This document shows positions 16,995-26,200 of a stretch of 64,000 nucleotides of DNA, in pieces. The translations under genes were made by a program, and so were the position numbers. How positions within the stretch are numbered: the first letter of the stretch is position 1; every line of letters begins with the position of its first letter. A model generated the notes under the pieces. That model saw nothing but the letters and a program-made list of their open reading frames with translations. It made no database searches and was not told where the DNA came from. This stretch comes from Salinibacterium amurskyense (GTDB lineage: Bacteria; Actinomycetota; Actinomycetes; Actinomycetales; Microbacteriaceae): contig NZ_PGFH01000002.1 in NCBI RefSeq assembly GCF_002797685.1, positions 434,001 through 498,000 on the forward strand, read 5' to 3'.

Positions 16995-17125
16995 GTCCAC
17001 TCCTTTCGTTGCAGTATTGCTAGTCCCCACGTTACGAATGCCCACTATGTAGCTACAACTCCCAGTCAACGCTATTTTCGGCTAATAAATGCGCACAATG
17101 CTCTGCGAAAATATACACTTTGCTT
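16995..17125. promoter_or_regulatory. Divergent promoter region ocd / asnC-type gene
   Basis: 131 bp between two divergent starts. TACACT at 17114-17119 lies 6 nt before the asnC-type ATG, predicting a leaderless mRNA. Around it, GCGAA and TTTGC halves (17105-17123) form a weak dyad in an AT-rich stretch, the kind of site Lrp/AsnC proteins bind. The regulator probably controls both directions. Confidence 0.5.
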
Positions 17126-17557
17126 ATGTCTGATCTCGATGACCTCGATCGCCGCCTCCTTGCCGCCCTTCGTGCCGATGCGCGCGAGTCCGTAGCGAGT
17201 CTGTCGCGTCGCCTCAACGTCACGCGCGCGACCGTCACGAGCCGTATCGATCGCCTCGTGAGCAACGGCACTGTGCTCGGGTTTTCCGTACGAATTCGAG
17301 AAGATCGCGACCCTTCCTTCATCCGTGCAATCGCATTTGTCGAGGTGGAAGGGCGATCCACGGATGCCGTCATCAGCCAGTTGCGTGGCCTGCCCGAGAT
17401 CCATGAACTCCACACCACCAATGGCGCTTGGGATCTCGTCGCCGACATCCGTACTGACAGCCTCAGCAACTTTGACCGCGTGCTCGCCCGCATGCGCAAT
17501 GTCGAAGGCGTGGTGAACAGCGAGACGAGTTTGCTGCTGAGCTCGGCGCTCTTGTAA
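17126..17557 (+). CDS. Lrp/AsnC-family transcriptional regulator
   Basis: 143 residues. The N-terminal part is a winged helix-turn-helix (DLDRRLLAALRADARESVASLSRRLNVTRATVTSRIDRL, residues about 5-45) and the C-terminal part is a RAM domain (IAFVEVEG...LPEIHELHTTNGAWDLVADI). Members sense amino acids and act as dimers or octamers. Its place opposite ocd-ctlX suggests it responds to ornithine, citrulline or arginine. Start ATG 17126 has the TACACT hexamer 6 nt before it. Confidence 0.9.
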   Translation: MSDLDDLDRRLLAALRADARESVASLSRRLNVTRATVTSRIDRLVSNGTVLGFSVRIREDRDPSFIRAIAFVEVEGRSTDAVISQLRGLPEIHELHTTNGAWDLVADIRTDSLSNFDRVLARMRNVEGVVNSETSLLLSSALL

Positions 17558-17611
17558 CGCGCGCATCCGCCTCGCATTGCTATGCTGAGCTAACAACTGA
17601 ACATCGGGCCG

Positions 17612-17842
17612 CAACACGATGCGGGAGAGCCGGACACCCCGCGTTCGTCAACAGAAGTTGGCAGGCGCGAGACCGGCACCGAAGGAGCAAGCCTCCCCGC
17701 CAATCTCTCAGGTTCACGTACCGCACCGCACTGGCCACTCTGGAAAGAGAACCTCGCATCACCCTGAGGTTCCGCCGACGGTGAAAGCTCACTAGATTCT
17801 TTAGTGTGTGAAGCTCTCAGGCTCATCACAGAGGGGGAGTTC
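17612..17842 (+). promoter_or_regulatory. Tandem glycine riboswitch (two aptamers) before gcvT
   Basis: Two gcvT-motif aptamers lie in series. The first has GCGGGAGAGC (17621-17630), CCGAAGGAGCAAGCCTCCCC (about 17679-17698) and AATCTCTCAGG (17702-17712). The second has CACTCTGGAAAGAGA (17736-17750), CGCCGACGGTGAAAGCTC (17773-17790), AAGCTCTCAGG (17811-17821) and CACAGAGGGGGAG (17827-17839). In the known class, glycine binding turns on the downstream glycine cleavage genes. A TATGCT hexamer at 17581-17586 may be the promoter -10. The remaining 30 nt lead to the CAGGAGAA ribosome site of gcvT. Confidence 0.95.
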
Positions 17843-17873
17843 TATTCACTAGCCCACGCGCCAGGAGAACTCC

Positions 17874-19031
17874 GTGTCCGATGAATCACCTTCGTCAGCG
17901 TCACCCGCTGACTCTTCGCCTGCCCCGGTGAAGTACTCGCCGCTGCACAGCATCCACGAACAACTGGGTGCCGCCTTCACCGACTTTGCCGGTTGGATGA
18001 TGCCGGTACGGTACAGCTCTGACCTCGCCGAGCACCATGCCGTGCGCACCGCTGCTGGGATCTTCGACATCTCGCACATGGCCGAGATTCACGTTCGCGG
18101 CGCTGACGCCGGCGCGTACCTCGACTTCGCTCTGGCCGGAAAGCTCTCGGGCATCGCTCTCGCGCAGGCCAAATACAGCCTGCTGCTCAACGAGGCCGGT
18201 GGCATCATTGATGACCTCGTCACCTACCGCCTCGCCGACGATCATTTCTTGGTCGTCGCTAATGCCGGTAACCGTTTCGCCGCAGCGACGGCGCTCGCCG
18301 AACGCGCCGAAGGCTTCGACGTTGCCGTCACCGACGAGAGCGACGACTACGCGCTCATCGCCGTTCAGGGCCCCGTTTCCCGCGCCATCCTCGAAGCAAC
18401 TGTCGGGCTCAGCGACTTCGCAACGCCGCTCGACGAACTCAAGTACTACCGCGAAACCGCGGCAACCTTCAACGGCACCGACCTCATCATCGGTCGCACC
18501 GGCTACACCGGCGAAGACGGTTTCGAGCTGTACATTCACGTGGATGCCGCCGCCGCCCTCTGGGCAGCGCTCACGGTTGCCGGCTCCCCGCTCGGTCTCG
18601 TCCCCGCCGGTCTCGCCTGCCGCGACACTCTCCGCCTTGAGGCGGGCATGCCCCTGTACGGTCACGAGCTCAGCCTCACAACTTTCCCCGTGCAGGCCGG
18701 TCTTGGCCGCGTCGTCGCGCTCAGCAAAGAGGGCGACTTCGTTGGCCGCACTGCAATCGAAGAAGGCCCGGATGCCGGTGCCCGCGTGCTCGTCGGCCTT
18801 GCTGCTGAAGGCCGTCGCGCCGGTCGCGCCGACTACCTGCTCTTCCACGGTGACAAAGAAGTCGGCGTCATTACCTCGGGCGCGCTTTCGCCGACCCTGG
18901 GCCACCCGATCGCTATGGCTTACGTCGACCCCGACGTGAGTCAGGTCGGCACCGAGCTTCACATTGATGTGCGGGGCAGTCGCATTGCTGCATCCGTTGT
19001 TTCCCTACCCTTTTACAAGAGAGAGGCCTGA
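17874..19031 (+). CDS. gcvT: Glycine cleavage system T protein (aminomethyltransferase)
   Basis: 385 residues. [39 protein letters not shown] and [14 protein letters not shown] are GcvT hallmarks, and the last also holds folate-contacting residues. It takes the aminomethyl group from lipoylated GcvH, gives ammonia and loads methylene-tetrahydrofolate. The N-terminal 20 residues are a Ser/Pro/Ala-rich extension. Start GTG 17874 has CAGGAGAA 7 nt upstream. First gene of gcvTHP, under the riboswitch. Confidence 0.97.
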   Translation: MSDESPSSASPADSSPAPVKYSPLHSIHEQLGAAFTDFAGWMMPVRYSSDLAEHHAVRTAAGIFDISHMAEIHVRGADAGAYLDFALAGKLSGIALAQAKYSLLLNEAGGIIDDLVTYRLADDHFLVVANAGNRFAAATALAERAEGFDVAVTDESDDYALIAVQGPVSRAILEATVGLSDFATPLDELKYYRETAATFNGTDLIIGRTGYTGEDGFELYIHVDAAAALWAALTVAGSPLGLVPAGLACRDTLRLEAGMPLYGHELSLTTFPVQAGLGRVVALSKEGDFVGRTAIEEGPDAGARVLVGLAAEGRRAGRADYLLFHGDKEVGVITSGALSPTLGHPIAMAYVDPDVSQVGTELHIDVRGSRIAASVVSLPFYKREA

Positions 19032-19033
19032 TC

Positions 19034-19405
19034 ATGGCTGAGAAGAGCGAACTGCAGTACACCGCCGAGCACGAGTGGGTGCTGGTCGACGGAAACGTCG
19101 CGACCGTGGGAATCACCGATTTCGCCGCAGGCAAGCTCGGTGACATCGTCTTCGTTGACCTTCCCAAGGTGGGCGACACTGTCACCGAGGGCAAGATTGT
19201 CGGCGAGATCGAGTCGACCAAGTCCGTGGGCGAACTCTTCGCTCCCGTTGCCGGAACCGTCGTCGAGTCCAACGACGCCGTTGCCGACAGCCCCGAACTC
19301 GTCAACAGCGACCCCTTCGGTGAAGGCTGGCTCGTGAAGATCGAATTCTCCGAACTCCCGTCGATGCTCAGCCTCGACGAGTACACCGCACTGACAGGCG
19401 AATAA
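19034..19405 (+). CDS. gcvH: Glycine cleavage system H protein
   Basis: 123 residues, normal length. The lipoyl-bearing Lys is Lys63 in [12 protein letters not shown], and the protein begins with the usual YTAEHEWV. The swinging lipoyl arm shuttles between GcvP, GcvT and the dihydrolipoyl dehydrogenase, which is not in this window. Start is 2 bp after the gcvT stop, and its stop overlaps the gcvP start. Confidence 0.97.
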   Translation: MAEKSELQYTAEHEWVLVDGNVATVGITDFAAGKLGDIVFVDLPKVGDTVTEGKIVGEIESTKSVGELFAPVAGTVVESNDAVADSPELVNSDPFGEGWLVKIEFSELPSMLSLDEYTALTGE

Positions 19406-22329
19406 TGCCCAACCCTTTCATCAGCGGCACATTCGCCGACCGTCACATCGGTACGGATGACGCCGCCCAGGCCAGCATGCTCGCTGCGGTCGGCTACGAC
19501 AGCCTCGAAGCGCTCGTGGATGCCGCGGTCCCGCCGGCTATCCACCAGACTCCCGTCGAGAATTCCACGATTCCGGCTCCCGCTTCAGAGCGTGAAGCGC
19601 TCGCCGAACTGCGCGCTCTCGCCGGCGCGAACAAGGTTCGTCGCAGCATGATCGGTCTCGGTTACTACGACACCATCACTCCCGCGGTCATCAAGCGCAA
19701 CGTGCTCGAGAACCCGAGCTGGTACACGGCGTACACGCCGTACCAGCCGGAGATCTCGCAGGGTCGCCTTGAGGCGCTCATTAACTTCCAGACGATGGTG
19801 GCCGACCTTGCGGGTATGACCACGACGAACGCGTCGATGCTCGATGAGGGCACCGCGGCCGTTGAGGGCATGCTCCTTGCTCGCCGCGCAGCTCGCGTCG
19901 AGTCGCCCGTCTTCATCGTGGATGCCGACACTCTTCCGCAGACCAAGGCTCTGCTGGCGAACCGCGCGGAGGCTCTCGGGATTGAGCTTGTCGAGCTCGA
20001 CCTGGCCACGTTGGGGGCGAACCCTGAATTGCCGGAGTGCTTCGGCGCGCTCATCCAGTACCCGGGTGCAACCGGTCGCGTGTGGGATTCCAGCGAGGTT
20101 ATTGCTGCGGTGAAGGCACATGGCGGACTCGCCGTTGTCGCCGCCGACCTGCTTGCCCTAACGATTCTCAAGTCTCCGGGCGAGCTCGGCGCAGACGTTG
20201 CGGTGGGCACAACGCAGCGCTTCGGAGTTCCGATGGGCTTCGGCGGACCGCACGCCGGCTACATGTCGGTGCGCAAGGGGCTCGAACGCCAGTTGCCTGG
20301 TCGTCTCGTTGGTGTATCTCAGGATGCCGCTGGCGACCCCGCCTATCGTCTGTCGCTGCAGGCACGTGAGCAGCACATCCGCCGCGAGAAGGCGACCTCC
20401 AACATCTGTACCGCTCAGGTGCTGTTGGCTGTCATGGCATCCATGTACGCCGTGTATCACGGACCGCAGGGGCTCAAGCGGATCGCCCAGCGCATCCACC
20501 ACGACACCGCTAAGTTCGCTGCGCGCTTGACCGCCGCCGGCTTTACGGTCGAGAACGAGACCTTCTTCGACACCCTGTCGGTGACCAAAAAGGGCCAGGC
20601 TCAGGCGATTGCCGCTAAGGCGCTCGAGAGCGACATCCTGCTCTATGTAGTGGATGCTGACACCGTGCGTTTGAGCTTCGACGAAGTATCGACGCAGCCC
20701 TATGGCGGAATGCTCGCCGCGCAAGAAAACGATCTCGCCGAGGCCTTTGGACTTGAGGGCGACTACACGACGCCGCTCGGCGACTCCAGCATTCCGGAGG
20801 CGCTCAACCGCACGAGTGAGTACCTCACGCACCCGGTCTTCAACACGCACCGCTCGGAGACGAGCATGATGCGGTACCTCAAGTACCTCGCCGACAAGGA
20901 CTATGCGCTCGACCGCGGCATGATCCCGCTGGGCTCGTGCACGATGAAGTTGAACGCAGCGACCGAGATGGAAGCGGTGAGTTGGCCGGAATTTGCGGGC
21001 ATCCACCCGTTCGCTCCTGCCGAAGACGTTGCGGGTTACCTCGTCATGATTTCGCACCTCGAATCGTGGCTCACCGAGGTCACCGGATACGACACCGCAT
21101 CGTTGCAGCCGAATGCTGGCAGCCAGGGCGAACTTGCCGGGCTGCTCGCTATTCGCAGCTACCACCGCGCCAATGGCAACCCGGAACGCACTATCTGCCT
21201 CATCCCGTCGAGCGCGCACGGCACGAACGCCGCCAGCGCCATGCTCGCCGGAATGCGCGTTGTTGTGGTCGCCTGTGATGATCTCGGCAACGTTGATCTC
21301 GATGACTTGCGCGCCAAAATCGCCGAGCACGCGAGCGAAATCGCTGCCCTGATGATCACCTACCCCTCGACCCACGGCGTCTACGAGCACGAAGTGCGTG
21401 AAATCACGCAGGCCGTGCACGATGCGGGCGGTCAGGTTTACGTTGATGGTGCCAACCTCAACGCCCTGCTCGGTTACGCGCGGTTCGGTGACTTCGGCGG
21501 CGACGTCAGCCACCTCAATCTGCACAAGACCTTCTGCATCCCTCACGGTGGTGGCGGCCCCGGTGTTGGTCCGGTTGTGGCGAAAGCGCACTTGGCCAAG
21601 TTCTTGCCCGGGCATCCCATGGCTCAGAGCCAGCACCATCCCGCATTCGACATGCAGACCGGTGCCGCCGGTCCGTATGTTCACGCTGGGGGAGCGGTCA
21701 GTGCTGCACCCTACGGAAGCCCGAGCATTCTGCCCATCACGTGGGCGTACGTGCGCATGATGGGATCGGCCGGCCTCAAGGCGGCAACCGGTGCCGCTGT
21801 GCTCTCGGCTAACTACATCGCGGTGCGACTGCGCGAGCACTTCCCGGTGCTTTACGCCGGAGACAACGGTCTGGTGGCTCACGAGTGCATCCTCGACCTG
21901 CGTCCGCTCAAGGAGTCGACCGGCATCGACAACAACGATGTCGCCAAGCGCCTTATCGACTACGGTTTCCACGCGCCCACGATGTCGTTCCCGGTCTCGG
22001 GCACACTCATGGTCGAGCCCACGGAGAGCGAAGACTTGGCTGAACTTGATCGCTTCATCGACGCGATGATTGCTATCAAGCAAGAGGCGGATGCCGTGGC
22101 CGCCGGAACGTGGCCTGCAGACGACAACCCGCTCATCAATGCTCCGCACACGGCGCATTCGGTGATCGCGGGCGAGTGGGAGCACGCCTACTCTCGCGAG
22201 CAGGCGGTGTACCCGTTGTCGACGCTCGTTTCAGGCAAGTACTGGCCACCGGTTCGCCGCGTAGACAACGCGTATGGCGACCGCAACTTGGTCTGCTCGT
22301 GCCCGCCTATTGAAGCTTTTGCTCAGTAA
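19405..22329 (+). CDS. gcvP: Glycine dehydrogenase (decarboxylating), P protein
   Basis: 974 residues, the long single-chain form with an N-terminal regulatory-like half and a C-terminal catalytic half. The PLP Lys is at about 708 in [18 protein letters not shown]; the glycine-rich loop follows it. The N-terminal RHIGTDD and [10 protein letters not shown] are also typical. It decarboxylates glycine and passes the aminomethyl group to GcvH. The start ATG overlaps the gcvH stop by one base. A long antisense frame across this gene is a shadow. A 17-bp stem terminator follows. Confidence 0.97.
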   Translation: MPNPFISGTFADRHIGTDDAAQASMLAAVGYDSLEALVDAAVPPAIHQTPVENSTIPAPASEREALAELRALAGANKVRRSMIGLGYYDTITPAVIKRNVLENPSWYTAYTPYQPEISQGRLEALINFQTMVADLAGMTTTNASMLDEGTAAVEGMLLARRAARVESPVFIVDADTLPQTKALLANRAEALGIELVELDLATLGANPELPECFGALIQYPGATGRVWDSSEVIAAVKAHGGLAVVAADLLALTILKSPGELGADVAVGTTQRFGVPMGFGGPHAGYMSVRKGLERQLPGRLVGVSQDAAGDPAYRLSLQAREQHIRREKATSNICTAQVLLAVMASMYAVYHGPQGLKRIAQRIHHDTAKFAARLTAAGFTVENETFFDTLSVTKKGQAQAIAAKALESDILLYVVDADTVRLSFDEVSTQPYGGMLAAQENDLAEAFGLEGDYTTPLGDSSIPEALNRTSEYLTHPVFNTHRSETSMMRYLKYLADKDYALDRGMIPLGSCTMKLNAATEMEAVSWPEFAGIHPFAPAEDVAGYLVMISHLESWLTEVTGYDTASLQPNAGSQGELAGLLAIRSYHRANGNPERTICLIPSSAHGTNAASAMLAGMRVVVVACDDLGNVDLDDLRAKIAEHASEIAALMITYPSTHGVYEHEVREITQAVHDAGGQVYVDGANLNALLGYARFGDFGGDVSHLNLHKTFCIPHGGGGPGVGPVVAKAHLAKFLPGHPMAQSQHHPAFDMQTGAAGPYVHAGGAVSAAPYGSPSILPITWAYVRMMGSAGLKAATGAAVLSANYIAVRLREHFPVLYAGDNGLVAHECILDLRPLKESTGIDNNDVAKRLIDYGFHAPTMSFPVSGTLMVEPTESEDLAELDRFIDAMIAIKQEADAVAAGTWPADDNPLINAPHTAHSVIAGEWEHAYSREQAVYPLSTLVSGKYWPPVRRVDNAYGDRNLVCSCPPIEAFAQ

Positions 22330-22344
22330 CGCAGGATGTCGAGC

Positions 22345-22362
22345 CCGCTAGTTTTTTAGCGG
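22345..22362 (+). other. Small CCGCTA/TAGCGG hairpin after gcvP
   Basis: CCGCTA (22345-22350) and TAGCGG (22357-22362) can pair around a T-rich loop, just before the large terminator. Its role is unclear; it may add to transcript-end stability. Confidence 0.35.
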
Positions 22363-22367
22363 AAAAC

Positions 22368-22407
22368 GGCGCGTGCGGAGTCGATCCAGTTCGACTCTGC
22401 ACGCGCC
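22368..22407 (+). terminator. Terminator hairpin of gcvTHP
   Basis: A 17-bp stem (22368-22384 with 22391-22407) around the 6-nt loop TCCAGT, with one G-U pair. It starts GGCGCGTGCGG and ends GCACGCGCC. A weak T-rich stretch (ATTTCTCT) follows. It lies 38 bp after the gcvP stop and isolates the next gene. Confidence 0.8.
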
Positions 22408-22415
22408 ATTTCTCT

Positions 22416-22433
22416 GTCCCCCGAAAGTGGGAC
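22416..22433. promoter_or_regulatory. CCCCCGAAAG dyad before the second SBP-VWA gene
   Basis: An 18-bp imperfect dyad built on GTCCC and GGGAC around CCGAAAG. It shares CCCCCGAAAG with the two copies before the paralogous gene (13059 and 13086). The rest of the 255-bp gap up to 22585 holds no gene and no clear -10/-35 pair. Confidence 0.5.
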
Positions 22434-22585
22434 ACCAGTGTTCTGTTGAGTTCTATGTTGGATTGCTCAACTTTTCACTCCTATCGCTGGATATTGTTGT
22501 GCCAGTTGTTGTAATGTGCGTTTGGTGTGTGGCGAGTGGTCGACCCGACGACCCCAAATCGCTAGTGCACCGACTGGAGACCTTC

Positions 22586-24358
22586 GTGACGACTCGACGG
22601 CATCGACACCGTAAGTCCTTCTGGCAACGGTGGAAGAAGCGGTGGTGGCTTGTGCCCATTGCCCTCGTTTCAATCGCATCGCTCGCCCTCGCCGGTATTC
22701 AATTTGGCGCCATTGGTTGGATCACGAATGCGGTCACGCCGCTCGCTGGGGGCTGTTCCGACATCCGCCCCGTCGTTATTGCCGCTGACCCGTCGATCGC
22801 TCCTACCCTCACCGCTGTCGCCGCAGAGTTCGATGAAGCCGACGGCAACTGCACCAATACCGAGGTACGTTCGTTGCTCTCGGCCGACACCGCAGCTCTC
22901 TTTGCCTCGGGTGCCTCAGGAGATGTCGATGCCTGGGTTCCTGATTCCGCCGCTTGGCTCGACCGCGTGGAATCGATGGCTTCCTCGCTCGGCCGCACCG
23001 CGCCGCAGCTAGAAATCACTGACTACGTCGCCAGCACTCCTGTGGTTCTTGCTACCACTGCGTCGCAAGTATCCAAGCTCGGTGACGAACCGCTGTCGTG
23101 GTCGTCGCTGCTCTCCGGCTCAGTGTCGACGCTGCTGCCCGACCCGGAAGCGTCAACGGCAAGCCTCGCCGGTCTGGCTCAAATTCAATCGGTGTCGTCG
23201 ACGGAAGACCCGCGTCAATTTGCTGGCGCGATGATCGCGATCGGTAAGACGATTCCGCAGTCGACAGAGGAGGCCTTCACGCTCGCCTCGGAGGCAACGC
23301 TTCCGACTGTTGTGATTACTACCGAGCGCGAGGTGGCCGCCTACAACACGTCAACGCCGTCCTCGCCCGTGATTGCCATCTACCCGTCTGATGGAACGGT
23401 CGAACTGACCTACCCATTTGTCGAAGTTGGTGGCAGCGACAGTGGCAGTGACAGTGACAGCGAGACCGATGCTGACGCAACGGGCGCCAGCAGCACCGGT
23501 GCCGCAGCAGCAACCGCAAGCGATAACACCGCGGCCGATGCCCCGAGTTCGGTGCTGGCAGCGCTTGCCGCCGCTACCCGTTCGTCGGGTGAGGTGCTCG
23601 CCGGTGAAGGCTTCCGCGATGCCGATGGCGGTGGCGCCTTGCGCGTCGCCGGCGTTCCCGAGACCGCAACAGAAGCGAAGCCTACGGCGGATGCCGCCGT
23701 GCAGATCGAGATACTGCGGTCATGGAGTGTGCTCACGCTTCGCTCGCGCCTCCTCGTCGTGATCGACGTGTCGGGATCGATGCTCGAGCCCGCCAACAAT
23801 GGCTTGCGCCGTATCGATGTGTTCCAGCTCGCTGCGAGCGAGGCGTTGTCGAAGTTCTCGGGTGAAGCCGAGCTCGGCGTCTGGGCTTTCTCGCAAAACC
23901 GCGTGGGGACCCAAGACTGGGAAGACCTTTCGCCCATCGCTCCGCTCTCTGACCCGGCACACGTCGCTCAGATCAACGGTGTTGTGGCGTCATTGCCCGA
24001 TCGGATTTATGGCTACACCGGCCTCTACGACACGATTTTGGCCGCGGTAAAGCGCGTCAAGGAAGACTACGACCCGTCGAAGATCAACTCGGTGCTTCTG
24101 ATCACCGATGGCTATAACGAAGACGACAACGGTATTAGCCTCAACGCGCTCTTGAAGAACCTGAAGGCTCTCGAAGATCCGACGCAGCCCGTTCCTGTCA
24201 TTCTCATCGGGTTCGGTCCTGACACCGACCTCAAGTCAATGACGGAGATTGCCCAGTCGACAGGTGGGGCTGCCTACTCGGCAACCGTTCCCGAAGACCT
24301 GGGCAAGGTGCTCGTGGATGCTCTGAGTCAGCGTTCCTGCCGCCCGAACTGCACTTAG
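22586..24358 (+). CDS. Membrane-anchored solute-binding-like plus VWA domain protein (paralogue 2)
   Basis: 590 residues from GTG 22586, with TGGAG 6 nt upstream as in paralogue 1. The N-terminus is very basic (RRHRHRK), followed by one membrane segment (about 21-44). The solute-binding-like part keeps LSADTAALFASG and DAWVPDSAAWLDRVES. A Ser/Asp then Ala/Thr-rich linker (about residues 281-325) is longer than in paralogue 1. The VWA domain has all metal-site parts: DVSGSM (near 393), GYTGLYD and LITDGYNED. It ends CRPNCT. Extracellular role unknown; metal-dependent adhesion or complex assembly is possible. Confidence 0.85.
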   Translation: MTTRRHRHRKSFWQRWKKRWWLVPIALVSIASLALAGIQFGAIGWITNAVTPLAGGCSDIRPVVIAADPSIAPTLTAVAAEFDEADGNCTNTEVRSLLSADTAALFASGASGDVDAWVPDSAAWLDRVESMASSLGRTAPQLEITDYVASTPVVLATTASQVSKLGDEPLSWSSLLSGSVSTLLPDPEASTASLAGLAQIQSVSSTEDPRQFAGAMIAIGKTIPQSTEEAFTLASEATLPTVVITTEREVAAYNTSTPSSPVIAIYPSDGTVELTYPFVEVGGSDSGSDSDSETDADATGASSTGAAAATASDNTAADAPSSVLAALAAATRSSGEVLAGEGFRDADGGGALRVAGVPETATEAKPTADAAVQIEILRSWSVLTLRSRLLVVIDVSGSMLEPANNGLRRIDVFQLAASEALSKFSGEAELGVWAFSQNRVGTQDWEDLSPIAPLSDPAHVAQINGVVASLPDRIYGYTGLYDTILAAVKRVKEDYDPSKINSVLLITDGYNEDDNGISLNALLKNLKALEDPTQPVPVILIGFGPDTDLKSMTEIAQSTGGAAYSATVPEDLGKVLVDALSQRSCRPNCT

Positions 24359-24386
24359 TGCTGGCGGCTGGTGGGGGAGAGCGGCG

Positions 24387-24809
24387 TCACCGCGTTTCGT
24401 TGTCGTCGCTGATGCTGACCATCCAGGTCACGGAATAGCGGTCGACGACCATGCCGAAAAGGCCGCCCCACTCGGCGGTCTCTAGCGGCATGATGGCGGT
24501 GCCGCCGTCGCACAGCTTCTGCCAGAAGCCTTCCATCTCGGCTTTCTCGCTGAGATAGCCCCCGATGGAAATCGACATCGATCCGCCGGGCGTGTACTCC
24601 ATCGACTTTGGGGTGTCCGACAGCATGAGGGTAATGCCGGCGGGGGAGTCTAGCTGCCCGTGCATCACGAGGTCCTGTTCGTCAGGATCTTCGCTAGCGT
24701 TGAACTCCGCAAAGGTGTTGATTGCGGTGGTGCCGCCAAACACCGATTGGTAGTAGCCAAGCGCTTCCCGCGCATTGTCTCTGAAGCTGAGATACGGATT
24801 GGACTTCAT
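24387..24809 (-). CDS. VOC-superfamily protein, PhnB-like
   Basis: 140 residues. NPYLSFRDNAREALGYYQSVFGG at the start and the WGGLFGMVVDRYSVTWMV end are typical of PhnB/'3-demethylubiquinone 3-methyltransferase-like' glyoxalase-fold proteins. No enzyme activity is established for most members. CAGGAAAG-type purine-rich sequence precedes the ATG. The gene behind it (GyrI-like) is 33 bp upstream and may share its transcript. Confidence 0.85.
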   Translation of the reverse strand: MKSNPYLSFRDNAREALGYYQSVFGGTTAINTFAEFNASEDPDEQDLVMHGQLDSPAGITLMLSDTPKSMEYTPGGSMSISIGGYLSEKAEMEGFWQKLCDGGTAIMPLETAEWGGLFGMVVDRYSVTWMVSISDDNETR

Positions 24810-24842
24810 CGTCTTTCCTTAGGATGGGGGAGCGCGGGCGAG

Positions 24843-25334
24843 TCAGTCCGCGCGGCGTTCCGTGCTGGCGAGCACGACGGGAAATTCAAGTCTGGTGAGC
24901 AGCTCGTCTGGCGCAACCTCTTCGGGGCTGTTGAGGTAAACCTCACGGGGCGGTCCAGCGTAGGTGTGGCCGTTCGCTGAGAACCACTCAAACATGGCGT
25001 CGTACGAGCCCTTGAGCCCGCTGTAAGCGCCGTGGTGGGTGAGGGTGGCCACCGTGCCGCCTGGCAGTTCGTGAGACCGTAGAACAGGATGCTCGGTGAA
25101 CGCCTCGGCGATACCAACGCACACTTCGCAGTTCCACGGTCGATCAGGATGCATCTCGTCGGTGTAAACAGCCATCACGGGCCCCGAAATCTGCATCGCC
25201 GCCTTGGCCGTCTCGCTCTGGAGGGTGCCAATCGCTTCGCTCATGTCCTGCGGCAAGCTTGCGAACGTGGTGGAGAAGTTCACACCGGCTACGAGCTTCG
25301 ATGCGACCGTTTCGACTGTGATTTCCGGAGCCAT
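24843..25334 (-). CDS. GyrI-like small-molecule-binding protein
   Basis: 163 residues with the SOUL/GyrI-like pattern: ITVETVASKLVAGVNFSTTFASLPQDMSEAIGTLQ, then GPVMAVYTDEM and the typical LPGGTVATLTHHGAYSGLKGSYDAMFEWFSANGH, ending REVYLNSPEEVAPDELLTRLEFPV. Stand-alone members bind or hydrolyse small compounds, or protect gyrase. A GTG at 25343 is in frame, but the ATG at 25334 has TAAAGT exactly 7 nt upstream, which fits a leaderless start. Confidence 0.85.
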   Translation of the reverse strand: MAPEITVETVASKLVAGVNFSTTFASLPQDMSEAIGTLQSETAKAAMQISGPVMAVYTDEMHPDRPWNCEVCVGIAEAFTEHPVLRSHELPGGTVATLTHHGAYSGLKGSYDAMFEWFSANGHTYAGPPREVYLNSPEEVAPDELLTRLEFPVVLASTERRAD

Positions 25335-25341
25335 GCGACAC

Positions 25342-25347
25342 ACTTTA
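25342..25347 (-). promoter_or_regulatory. -10 hexamer TAAAGT of the GyrI-like gene
   Basis: On the minus strand TAAAGT ends 7 nt before ATG 25334. It supports that start and a leaderless mRNA. Confidence 0.45.
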
Positions 25348-25408
25348 CGCCTGGCGCACGGCCGAAGGTAGGGGGTGTGGAAACTCCCCGCTCACGGTTT
25401 CCGCCGTT

Positions 25409-26200
25409 CTAGTTGCTCTCGCCGCTCACGCCAAACACGGCAGGAAACGCGCCCACTGCCCACCCATAACCGACAAAGATCGCGGCATCGATGATCGTGT
25501 GCGCGATCACGAGGGGCAGTACGCGACGGTAGCGGGTGTAAAGCCAGCCGAAGAGGAGCCCCATGGCGACATTGCCGATAAACGCCCCGATGCCCTGGTA
25601 CAGGTGATAGGTGCCGCGAAGGATCGCAGTTGACACGATGATCTGCCAGCGCCCCCAGCCGAGATCGCCGAGTCTGGCATAGAGATACCCGATCACGATC
25701 ACTTCTTCGGTGATGCCCGCACGCAACGCGGAAAGTAGCAACACCGGTACCGTCCACCAGTACTGATCGAGAGCGGCGGGAACAACGTTCACAGTGACCC
25801 CGAGTGCCCGGCCGCCGAGGTAGACGGCGATGCCGGGGACGCCGATGATCAGGGCGAGCGCGAGACCGCTCAGCCCGTCACGCCCGGGTCGAGTGAAGTC
25901 GATTCCCAAGCGAGATAGCCGTGGCTTTTGGGCGTTCCACAGCAGAAATGCCACGAGAGCGACCGGGGCCAAGTCGAAGGTGATTCCGAGCACCTGGTAG
26001 ATCAGGTCAAAGTTGGGGCGAGTGCTCAGAGAGGAATTCAGCGTCGCTGTTTGCTGCGAAAGAGACTCGGTGCGAGTGAGTCGATTGGTGATCGACACGA
26101 TCGAATAAATCGCGGATGCTCCGAGCGAGAGCGCAAGAACGATCGAAATTTCGGCCCAGATTCTGCCTCGTGAGGGCAGAACCGCTGGTGCTGAGCTCAC
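25409..26200 (-). CDS. CPBP-family intramembrane metalloprotease-like protein
   Basis: 263 residues with about seven hydrophobic segments. The CPBP motifs are seen as ITEEVIVIGYLYARLG (the EE pair), GTYHLYQG (motif 2 His) and LVIAHTIIDA (motif 3 His and Asp). The Arg usually found four residues after EE is replaced, a variant I believe is common in actinobacteria. Likely a membrane protease or prenyl-protein-type enzyme; target unknown. I chose GTG 26200, which forms a GTGA overlap with the DCC gene; ATG 26221 is possible. The longer open frame upstream is antisense-like shadow. Confidence 0.8.
   Translation of the reverse strand: MSSAPAVLPSRGRIWAEISIVLALSLGASAIYSIVSITNRLTRTESLSQQTATLNSSLSTRPNFDLIYQVLGITFDLAPVALVAFLLWNAQKPRLSRLGIDFTRPGRDGLSGLALALIIGVPGIAVYLGGRALGVTVNVVPAALDQYWWTVPVLLLSALRAGITEEVIVIGYLYARLGDLGWGRWQIIVSTAILRGTYHLYQGIGAFIGNVAMGLLFGWLYTRYRRVLPLVIAHTIIDAAIFVGYGWAVGAFPAVFGVSGESN

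Noticed and set aside
17901-18962. 353-codon minus-strand frame over gcvT
   Set aside because: Shadow frame; gcvT is complete and in its usual operon.
20158-22185. 675-codon open frame on the minus strand across gcvP
   Set aside because: It lies fully antisense to a complete, clearly recognised gene; its Arg/His/Val-rich composition is what reading the other strand of GC-rich codons gives. No ribosome site or family match.
23430-23480. GACAGT-type tandem repeat as a phase-variation tract
   Set aside because: The repeats are imperfect hexamers encoding a Ser/Asp linker; they are in frame and too irregular and few for slippage to be likely.
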